DNA of 64,000 nucleotides from Nostoc sp. GT001. GTDB taxonomy: Bacteria > Cyanobacteriota > Cyanobacteriia > Cyanobacteriales > Nostocaceae. Positions within the stretch are counted from its first letter, which is position 1. Each line of letters begins with the position of its first letter. The notes below the pieces were generated by a model. The model was not told the DNA's origin and searched no databases. It saw only the letters and a list, made by a program, of their open reading frames with translations. The position numbers and the translations under genes were made by a program. This document shows, piece by piece, positions 18,184-25,602 of the stretch. The stretch is from positions 3,791,736 to 3,855,735 of the forward strand of contig NZ_JAUDRJ010000003.1 of the NCBI RefSeq assembly GCF_030382115.1, in the 5' to 3' direction.

Positions 18184-19211
18184 TTTTTTACTTGATATTT
18201 GGCTAAGTAAACGAAGAATGGCGCACCAACTAAAGCTGTCATAATTCCCACAGGTATTTCTTGTGGTCGAATTAATAATCGCGCCAATATATCTGAAACT
18301 AACAGCAAGATTCCGCCAAAAATTGCACTATAAGGTAATATCCAACGGTAATCTACCCCAACTACAAACCTAACAATATGGGGTATAACTAATCCAATAA
18401 ATCCAATTGAACCCGCAGCAGCAACGGAACTACCTTCTAAAAGTAAAACACTGACAGCAGCGGCAATTTTTATCCATAAAGTTTGTTGACCCAAACCTTT
18501 AGCAATATCTTCTCCGAGGCTTAAAATAGTGATTTGTCTTGCTAAACCAAATGCCAAAATCATGCCAATACAAATGTAAGGCAAGACTTGAAAAATAATA
18601 CCCTCATCCATACCTGCCAAGGAACCAGCCAACCAAAAGCGAATTTCTTCCAAAGTTCGCTGACTGACTATTAAAATTCCTGTTGTTAGTGAAGAAAGTA
18701 AGCTACTAATAGCGGCACCCGCAATTGTCAGATTTAAGGGAGTTATACCGTTACGTCCTAGAGAAGCAAAAATATAGACACTGACAACCGCAACACCTGC
18801 ACCAATAAACGCACACCAAATATAAACACTTGGTGCGGATGTTCCAAATAGAAAAATACTAATGACTACAGCAAAAGCTGCACCTGCATTCACCCCCAAA
18901 ATACCAGGATCGGCTAATGGGTTACGAGTCACACCCTGCATAATTGCACCAGCAGTAGCCATTGCTGCACCCACCAACATTGCCAAAAGCGATCGCGGTA
19001 AGCGAACAGTTTGTATAATTAAATGTTCTCTGGAACCGTCAAACTGAATAAAGGCAGTGAGTACCTGATGCAGAGGAATATCTGCTGCGCCAAATGAAAC
19101 GCTGATAATTAGACAAATCAAAAGAATTAGCAATCCCACAATTAAACCCGCAACGGGAAATGTTAGGGATGATAAAAATCCTCTGGCTGATGAGGGAATC
19201 GATCTACTCAT
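18180..19211 (-). CDS. FecCD-family siderophore permease (first subunit)
   Basis: This 343-residue membrane protein has TVRLPRSLLAMLVGAAMA, GVTRNPLADPGILGVNAGAA and GSIGFIGLVIPHIVRFVVG in the usual family order. It overlaps the preceding gene by 8 bp and the following permease by 4 bp, so it is clearly operonic. It should pair with the second subunit and be powered by the ATPase at 16006-16827. Its place behind the binding protein and receptor genes points to the siderophore made by the divergent NRPS/PKS genes as cargo. Confidence 0.93.
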   Translation of the reverse strand: MSRSIPSSARGFLSSLTFPVAGLIVGLLILLICLIISVSFGAADIPLHQVLTAFIQFDGSREHLIIQTVRLPRSLLAMLVGAAMATAGAIMQGVTRNPLADPGILGVNAGAAFAVVISIFLFGTSAPSVYIWCAFIGAGVAVVSVYIFASLGRNGITPLNLTIAGAAISSLLSSLTTGILIVSQRTLEEIRFWLAGSLAGMDEGIIFQVLPYICIGMILAFGLARQITILSLGEDIAKGLGQQTLWIKIAAAVSVLLLEGSSVAAAGSIGFIGLVIPHIVRFVVGVDYRWILPYSAIFGGILLLVSDILARLLIRPQEIPVGIMTALVGAPFFVYLAKYQVKK

Positions 19212-19941
19212 TGTTCAAATTACTGGCTTCAAGCAGTGTAATTGTTGCTTGTGAAGATAAGCCAACACAAGCTGCTAGTTCTTCTAATGCCAAGCGATCG
19301 CGTGCGTTTGTATTTAGCATTTCCGTTGCAGCTGCAACATAGTCAGGATTCGCCATTTGACTAACTCCATCGGGTAAAGTTACTTGGGAATTCACGCTAG
19401 CAATCCGCTCAGTTTTTGCTCCCACAAGGGCAAGCTGTTGCATTCGATAAGCAGCTATTTTCGTCGCTTGACGGGCTTTTAAGTAAGCAAGGTAGTACTG
19501 TACAACTGCTACCCGTTTTTGCTGTTTAACTTCATGCCAGCGAGCTTCTCTTATCGGTAATTGCTGTATGATGCTCAAAACTTTAATGGGGTCAATTGTC
19601 ATGGCGATCGCAAAACTGCGCTCACTTTCAGATACTAGATCGGGTAAGTTGTAATCGATCGTGCTTTGAGATGGTGAAAATTCAACACTCAAAACATCGG
19701 TGAAAGCACCCCATCCCATTGCAGCTTTTGCCTCCTGTACTTGTGAAGACTGACGTAGGGCGATCGCAACTAACTGCTCAATCATTTTCAGATCGCGATC
19801 GCTAATTTCTGTCTGAAGACTTTGTGGTTGATAATTATTCAGCTGTTTGGTTTCTGACAACGCTGGTAAAGGTAGACTAATAAGTGCGATCGTCAGAACA
19901 ATTTTCCAACTGTACAGACAGGCAATTGATTCATAACTCAT
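19204..19941 (-). CDS. Short TolC-like periplasmic protein of unknown function
   Basis: The frame can begin at 20001, but the ATG at 19941 (5 bp after the preceding stop) puts a signal peptide at the N-terminus (WKIVLTIALISLPLPALSE). I prefer that start; a TTG at 19950 is closer to a GGAGG. The mature part, about 215 residues, is alpha-helical and coiled-coil-like, with repeated Gln/Ala-rich segments (VEQLVAIALRQSSQVQEAKA type). It resembles one repeat of an outer-membrane efflux protein of the TolC type. A full TolC has about 450 residues, so this may be a half-sized relative or a periplasmic adaptor. Its 8-bp overlap with the permease ties it to siderophore transport. The function is not known to me. 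Confidence 0.6.
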   Translation of the reverse strand: MSYESIACLYSWKIVLTIALISLPLPALSETKQLNNYQPQSLQTEISDRDLKMIEQLVAIALRQSSQVQEAKAAMGWGAFTDVLSVEFSPSQSTIDYNLPDLVSESERSFAIAMTIDPIKVLSIIQQLPIREARWHEVKQQKRVAVVQYYLAYLKARQATKIAAYRMQQLALVGAKTERIASVNSQVTLPDGVSQMANPDYVAAATEMLNTNARDRLALEELAACVGLSSQATITLLEASNLNNE

Positions 19942-19946
19942 AGCTG

Positions 19947-22073
19947 TCAAAAAGTTTTGCGTTCCTCCAAGTTTGCTAATACTTCTTTCCGAGTTCGCCA
20001 AACAGGACGCAATTGCTTGCGAGTAAACAGTGGTAGTTGGTCGGTAATATGGGGCGAACCGGGTTGAGTCGCGTTACCGTAGCTGATGAGAGCCATTGCT
20101 TTTACTGGCTGCGAAAACTCAACGGCTGCAACATAACTATCACCCAATACGGCTTGAAAGCGTTCATCGTTAGCTGGAGCAAAATGGAGGACGCGGAATA
20201 TTCCTAGATCCCCAGGGCCACCATTGGCAGGTAAATCTAAGTTTCCGCTACGCACTCGGAAGACTTCACCCCAAGCAACATCTAGCTTTCCATAAGCTTT
20301 TTCGACTTTTGTTGCCGCTATTTGTAGCGCTTTCACTGCACTTTCTGGGTCTTTTAAACCATCGGGTGTGGTGCGCGGCGAGTTCTCACTCCAAGGAATA
20401 CTAAAGGTTTGATCTTCATCCATTTCTTCCCACCAAAAGGAAAACAACACCGCGCCTCGACTATCAGCATCAGCATTCCGATCCCAAGCAGCCAAAATAT
20501 CAGCAGCACGACGGGCTGATTCATCGCCATATTTTTGAGCAGCAGGAATTAGGTCATCGAGGATGCGTTCTGCAAGTTCCATTTTGGTGGAATGTTTGTA
20601 CTCAATCATTTTCTCAAAAGAGATTTTTGGATCTTCAGCCAGCATTTTTGCAGAACTTTGTGCCCGAAAAGACATGTCTCCTCGTGGGGCCATATAAGCA
20701 GGATAATCATCTGCTTTGATCGCAGTGGGAAAAGTCGTTGTCCAAGGTGCATCATTGGCATTTTGCAACCAACCGCTAGGCGGATCAATCACACGCGGTA
20801 AATCTTTGTATGGGTGCATTTTTGTCCACAAAGTTTTGGATGTGTCACCAGGAATTAAACCTTCCCAGTATTGAAAGTCTCCTTGTTGACGAATCGGCAC
20901 CAGACCGTTGAATAGGTGCATGATATGCCCTTCTCGGTCTGCATACATGACGGTAAACATCGGTAGTTGCAAGCGTTTCAATACCTTTTGAAATTGGGTT
21001 AAGTTTTGGGAACGTGCCATATCCCACCACTGCTCCAACACACCGGGACGATCTGCACCGACAACCCGCAGCGCCACAGCAAACCCATCTTTTTCTTGAA
21101 CGACTGCACCGTGGACAGAACTTTTGACTAATAATGGTTGTTCGACTAACGAGCCATTTTTTTGCTTAACCTTTAATAAAAACTTTTCTGTTGTAAAAGG
21201 GCGGACTTTGCCATCAAAAAGATAACCATCATCAGCTAATTTCAAGTTATATACATCCCAACCATCATGAGTATTGACGGTATGAGTCCAACCCAAATAA
21301 TCGTTAAAGGCGATCGCTAAAACCGGAATTCCCACTAGCGCTGCTCCCGAAGCATTCATCCCTGGAGCAGTAATTTGGGCTTCGTACCAGACAAATAAAT
21401 CCGACCATAACGTGTGGGGGTTTGCCAACAACATCGCCTTGCCACTGGCAGAATGTTTAGGTGCGATCGCCCAACCGTTAGAACCAGCTTCCGATGGAGT
21501 ATGAGTAATATCTGCTACTTGTCCTTGATTAACGACAAAAGTAAAATACAGCACTCTTTGCAAATGCGCCAACACATCTTCTGGCTTCACAGGTAAGACT
21601 ATTTTTACTTGCTCATCAATTAAATCAGGATGGGCTTTGGCATAAGTATTTATCCCAGTGGCAAAGGCATTTATATAACTACGAAAAGCTGGACTTTGTG
21701 CCCGATACCAAGAATTAGCACGATTGACCACTCCCATCGTCAGTACCCATTTATCAGATTCTACATACTCTTCCCCCCAGTATTCCGCAGCTTTTCCCCT
21801 AGCTTGACCATAGAGGCGCAACAGCAAGTTAGCGTGACTCTGCATCTGTGCCCAACCAAATGCCTGGAAAGCGCTTGGAGCATCTTTACCATATATATGC
21901 GGTATGCCGTAAGTATCCCATAATATCTCTGTAGTTTTGGGTGCAGTCGCAAAACTGTTATTTGCCAAAACTACAACTAAAATGGCACTGAGGATAAAAG
22001 CTAAAAATCGAGATAATTTTCTTTTCAGTATTGGCTGGTCAAATAGCCACAAATACACCTTAATATTCAACAT
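19947..22073 (-). CDS. Penicillin-acylase-family (PvdQ-like) Ntn hydrolase
   Basis: This 708-residue exported enzyme has an N-terminal membrane or signal segment (about 20-43). The family matures by self-cleavage that frees a Ser nucleophile. Here the site is Gly197-Ser198 in AGSNGWAIAP, giving alpha and beta chains of normal size. NANDAPW and the later beta-chain motifs fit the acylase fold. Relatives remove acyl chains from beta-lactams, acyl-homoserine lactones or, in the case of PvdQ, the fatty acid of the pyoverdine precursor. Because it lies within a siderophore transport operon opposite a fatty-acid-initiated NRPS, deacylation of the siderophore or its precursor in the periplasm is a reasonable inference. 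It is not shown by the sequence. Confidence 0.88.
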   Translation of the reverse strand: MLNIKVYLWLFDQPILKRKLSRFLAFILSAILVVVLANNSFATAPKTTEILWDTYGIPHIYGKDAPSAFQAFGWAQMQSHANLLLRLYGQARGKAAEYWGEEYVESDKWVLTMGVVNRANSWYRAQSPAFRSYINAFATGINTYAKAHPDLIDEQVKIVLPVKPEDVLAHLQRVLYFTFVVNQGQVADITHTPSEAGSNGWAIAPKHSASGKAMLLANPHTLWSDLFVWYEAQITAPGMNASGAALVGIPVLAIAFNDYLGWTHTVNTHDGWDVYNLKLADDGYLFDGKVRPFTTEKFLLKVKQKNGSLVEQPLLVKSSVHGAVVQEKDGFAVALRVVGADRPGVLEQWWDMARSQNLTQFQKVLKRLQLPMFTVMYADREGHIMHLFNGLVPIRQQGDFQYWEGLIPGDTSKTLWTKMHPYKDLPRVIDPPSGWLQNANDAPWTTTFPTAIKADDYPAYMAPRGDMSFRAQSSAKMLAEDPKISFEKMIEYKHSTKMELAERILDDLIPAAQKYGDESARRAADILAAWDRNADADSRGAVLFSFWWEEMDEDQTFSIPWSENSPRTTPDGLKDPESAVKALQIAATKVEKAYGKLDVAWGEVFRVRSGNLDLPANGGPGDLGIFRVLHFAPANDERFQAVLGDSYVAAVEFSQPVKAMALISYGNATQPGSPHITDQLPLFTRKQLRPVWRTRKEVLANLEERKTF

Positions 22074-22117
22074 GATGGTTTTAATTAAATTAATTTGACT
22101 GGAAAAATTTAATGACT

Positions 22118-23410
22118 TTAGTCTATATTCCGTAGCAAACGGACATTAAATCCAAACATACCCACCAGCAACATACATAAAGAACATAGAACGTATAAAA
22201 GTGCCATCCCAGCACCTTTATCTATGCCAAACGTACTACCAAAAAGCCATGCTAGCTGACCATTTGGTTTCATTGCTGGTTCAAAAACTCGATCCGCCAG
22301 AGGCTCGGCAATTAAATAGGCTATAGCTGAGAATATCTGAAAAAGTAGCGATCGCACCGCAAAAACTCGCCCTTGTACTTCAGGAGTAACCTTTGCTAGC
22401 CAGATGGCATTTTCTGAACTGCCATTTAAGGGAAAATTGGCCGAAGAACAAAATTGAGCGCCAATCCAAACGAAGACTGTATTTCCCAACCCAAAAATGG
22501 TTTTACTCAATCCCGCACCTATCATTCCCCATAAAAAGCCCTTAACTCGATGCTTAGATCCACCCCAAGCACTCATGATTAATGCTCCCATCACACCACC
22601 TATACCTGCTGCTGAGGCTAAACTACCCAACAAAAGAGTGTTATTGCCCGAACGTGCCAGAATCATTGGTGTGTAAACAGCACCACCAACATCGTGAAAA
22701 AACCAAAACAGCATTCCCGTCATTAATAAAGCTAGCAGACTCTTGTGTGCTTGGATATAACGCCAACCAAACCCCAACTCCTGCCAAATATTTTCTGGAT
22801 GTTGACTGTGAACTTCTCTAGATGGTGGTTGTGGAATGTGTATTAAAAGCACACTAATAATTGCAAAAGTAAAAGTTAAGATATCAATCAGCGAAATTCC
22901 CACCAAGCCGATTACATGGTATAAGTAACCAGCAAAAGCTGGTGCCATAATTTTTGCACCATAATCTGATAAAAATTCCATACTACTAGCGCGGGAATAA
23001 TGCTTTGGAGGTATCATTAATCCTACAGATGCAGAATAGGCTAGAGATTGTAATTGATTAAAAACTCCTGCGATCGCTCCTGTAATATATAAGTGCCAAA
23101 CTTGCAAATGATTGGTTAGATATAGAAGTGCGATCGCTATTGTTACTCCTACGGCTACGCTATCTCCTACAATCATCAATAACTTACGATTCCACCGATC
23201 TACAATCACTCCACTAATTGGAGTAATCACAATACTGGGAAGTAACGTATAAAAACCTACAAGGGTTAATGTTGTTACCTGATCTGTAAATTCCCAGACC
23301 CAAATACTCAGGGCAAAGCTGGTCATACTACTGCCCATAGCCGAAACAAACTGACCAATCCAGACAATAATAAAATTACGAAAACTACTAAATTTCATTT
23401 CTGTTTTCAT
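22118..23410 (-). CDS. MFS exporter (EntS/MFS_3-like)
   Basis: This 430-residue protein has about 12 hydrophobic segments and the MFS loop motif GVIVDRWNRKLLMI (about 68). A matching loop, RVKGFLWG, lies in the second half. The family includes the enterobactin exporter EntS and other drug/siderophore exporters. An AAGGAA precedes the ATG. It lies between the binding-protein gene and the acylase gene with gaps of 37 and 44 bp, so it most likely exports the siderophore or its precursor across the inner membrane. Confidence 0.87.
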   Translation of the reverse strand: MKTEMKFSSFRNFIIVWIGQFVSAMGSSMTSFALSIWVWEFTDQVTTLTLVGFYTLLPSIVITPISGVIVDRWNRKLLMIVGDSVAVGVTIAIALLYLTNHLQVWHLYITGAIAGVFNQLQSLAYSASVGLMIPPKHYSRASSMEFLSDYGAKIMAPAFAGYLYHVIGLVGISLIDILTFTFAIISVLLIHIPQPPSREVHSQHPENIWQELGFGWRYIQAHKSLLALLMTGMLFWFFHDVGGAVYTPMILARSGNNTLLLGSLASAAGIGGVMGALIMSAWGGSKHRVKGFLWGMIGAGLSKTIFGLGNTVFVWIGAQFCSSANFPLNGSSENAIWLAKVTPEVQGRVFAVRSLLFQIFSAIAYLIAEPLADRVFEPAMKPNGQLAWLFGSTFGIDKGAGMALLYVLCSLCMLLVGMFGFNVRLLRNID

Positions 23411-23447
23411 GAGCAGCGTTCCTTATGATTGACTAATTAATTCACTG

Positions 23448-24428
23448 TCACGCTGCCTTGAGCAGATACTTAAATAAATCATCAAGTATTGCATTTGCTG
23501 ATAGAATGCTTCCAAAAATCCAGTAACTAGAATCAACACTATAAACTCGTTGATTTTGAACTACATTAAGAGTTTGCCAAAGACGAGTCTTTTGATATTT
23601 TTGGAATAATTCTCTAGCCCCAGGATCTACCGCTACAAATAAAACATCAGCATCAAGTAAGTCTATACGTTCTAAGTTCAGTATTACCAAAGTATCGTCA
23701 GGAGATTTAATTAACTGACGTTGGGCATCTGGCATAGCAATTCCGACTTCTTTTAAAATACTGCCAGGGAATGAAAATTGAGAACGAAACTCAGGTAGTT
23801 GTACTCCTCCATGAAAACGGCTGACAGAAACTTTGAGTTTATTTAGGCGAACATCTAGATTAGCCCGCAATTTTGTTAATCGCTGTTCGTATTGATTGAG
23901 TAATTTTTCAGCTTGTTTAGCCTTGTTTAATACTTCACCAATCTGCCGAAAAGATTCTTGCCATTGAGCATGGACATATTTAAATTTAACTGTAGGAGCT
24001 ATTTGTGAAAACAATCGATAGGTTTCTAAGTTAATATCATATAAGCTAATAATTAAATCTGGATGTAATTTCAATATTGTTTCTAAATTCAACTGCCCCT
24101 CTTTACCTATATAAGTTATACCAGCCATTTGGCTCTTGAGAAAACTAGCTTTACTAGCTACAAAAGCATTGTCAGGTATACCTATTGGTTTCAAACCTAA
24201 TGCTATCAAAGGTTCTAATGTAATTTGCTCTGCAACAACAATACGCTGCGGGTTTAGAGGTACACAACTTTCACCTAATTCATGCTTAACTAAACGACAT
24301 TCTGGTATTGATTGTGATTTAGATGCACCTATATTTTGCCCAAAACCACTGTGACAAGCGGCAAACAAGAATAATGAGATCGCCATCAGAATACACAATT
24401 TAAGATAATATAGGTATCTTTTTTTCAT
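23448..24428 (-). CDS. Siderophore-binding lipoprotein (FecB-type)
   Basis: This 326-residue protein has a lipoprotein signal ending LFAAC, with Cys25 as the lipid site. The body fits the class III periplasmic binding fold: PQRIVVAEQITLEPLIALGLKPIGIP near 60, LNLETILKLHPDLIISL near 118, and a Glu-containing helix that docks the permease. It should carry the ferric siderophore from the receptor to the FecCD permeases. It is the only binding protein visible in the window. Confidence 0.93.
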   Translation of the reverse strand: MKKRYLYYLKLCILMAISLFLFAACHSGFGQNIGASKSQSIPECRLVKHELGESCVPLNPQRIVVAEQITLEPLIALGLKPIGIPDNAFVASKASFLKSQMAGITYIGKEGQLNLETILKLHPDLIISLYDINLETYRLFSQIAPTVKFKYVHAQWQESFRQIGEVLNKAKQAEKLLNQYEQRLTKLRANLDVRLNKLKVSVSRFHGGVQLPEFRSQFSFPGSILKEVGIAMPDAQRQLIKSPDDTLVILNLERIDLLDADVLFVAVDPGARELFQKYQKTRLWQTLNVVQNQRVYSVDSSYWIFGSILSANAILDDLFKYLLKAA

Positions 24429-24440
24429 ATCGTATACTTT

Positions 24441-25397
24441 TTATTCATATACCTCTGCCAACAAATTTTCTACATAAAACTGGGGAATTGTTTCGACAAT
24501 CTCACCCTGGCAATCGCTTAGATATAGAGTCTTAGCTTTATCAACTAACACATCAGCTTTTACACTACCCAAGCTCCCATCTGGCTTAAGAAAATTTAGT
24601 TTTATGCGATTAAATTCCCCATTCTCAGTTTGTTGGATAATTTGATAATCAACTTTGTAACTTAACCATTGCCAACCATAGATAAGAATCATTTCTCTTT
24701 CTAAAACCTGTGCAGCTTCTGGTAATATTGCCCACCCACGATAAATATGCTTAATAAATTCAAGATTTCCAGTGCGGGTCAAAATGGAAGAAAATGATTC
24801 AGAATCTAACCTAGCATAGTATCTAGCCTCTGGAAAATCGATAGCAGTAGGTGCAAAACGATGACCACCAAAGTGACTAGATTGCCAAACTCTGACATTC
24901 TTCATGCCTAAATCTTTAACGATATTTTTTGCCTGACGATAAAAAGGATTACCAAATTTAGCACAGCATTTATCACGGCTACCATGAGTACATATAAAAA
25001 TATCTCTTGTGTCACATTCGTTAATACAAGTATCTAAATTTTTCTCAAATAAGCATTTTTTAATAATAGTTGCCGCCTCAGTAATATCAGATAATAAAAA
25101 TTCAGATTTGCTATATCCTTGAGCAAAACCAGTAGGACTATGAAATATCAAAACTCTTGTTGTATCTGGCTGCTGCAATTCTTTATTATAAATTAATAAA
25201 AACTCTACAGCTATCTCATATTCTGCAAATTCTTTAACTAGATTTCGCAGATTATCGGGAACTGATTTAGAATTAAATGTCTCATCTATCCAAGGAGTTG
25301 GACATTCAATCATCACAAAAAAATCAAAATTGTAAGCATTGGCAATTGGATCTTCACCAACATCACGAGACTCTAAGGCACAAAAGGAATTAACCAT
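24441..25397 (-). CDS. Sucrase/ferredoxin-like Fe-S protein
   Basis: This 318-residue protein has the motif CTHGSRDKCCAKFG (Cys136, Cys144, Cys145). It matches the thioredoxin-like [2Fe-2S] sucrase/ferredoxin-like family. WQSSHFGGHRFAPTAI near residue 165 is also typical. It has no signal peptide and should be cytoplasmic. It is encoded 12 bp upstream of the binding-protein gene, between receptor and binding protein. A role in reducing the imported ferric siderophore to release iron is likely but inferred; a FhuF- or SIP-type reductase is otherwise missing from the block. Confidence 0.8.
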   Translation of the reverse strand: MVNSFCALESRDVGEDPIANAYNFDFFVMIECPTPWIDETFNSKSVPDNLRNLVKEFAEYEIAVEFLLIYNKELQQPDTTRVLIFHSPTGFAQGYSKSEFLLSDITEAATIIKKCLFEKNLDTCINECDTRDIFICTHGSRDKCCAKFGNPFYRQAKNIVKDLGMKNVRVWQSSHFGGHRFAPTAIDFPEARYYARLDSESFSSILTRTGNLEFIKHIYRGWAILPEAAQVLEREMILIYGWQWLSYKVDYQIIQQTENGEFNRIKLNFLKPDGSLGSVKADVLVDKAKTLYLSDCQGEIVETIPQFYVENLLAEVYE

Positions 25398-25602
25398 AAT
25401 GAAATAATTGGGTAATCTAGTACTAAAATTTTCACTGCGACCCTAAAAGTGCGATCTCAACCATATTATTTGTGTAATCAAGATAATTCAGTTGTTGCTG
25501 AACCAATTCTGAATAATAAAGCAAAATTAGGGCAGGGAAACCCCACCCATTCGGTGAATTTTTCAGTCAATCAAGGTTTCACATTTTACAATGACTCCCA
25601 AA

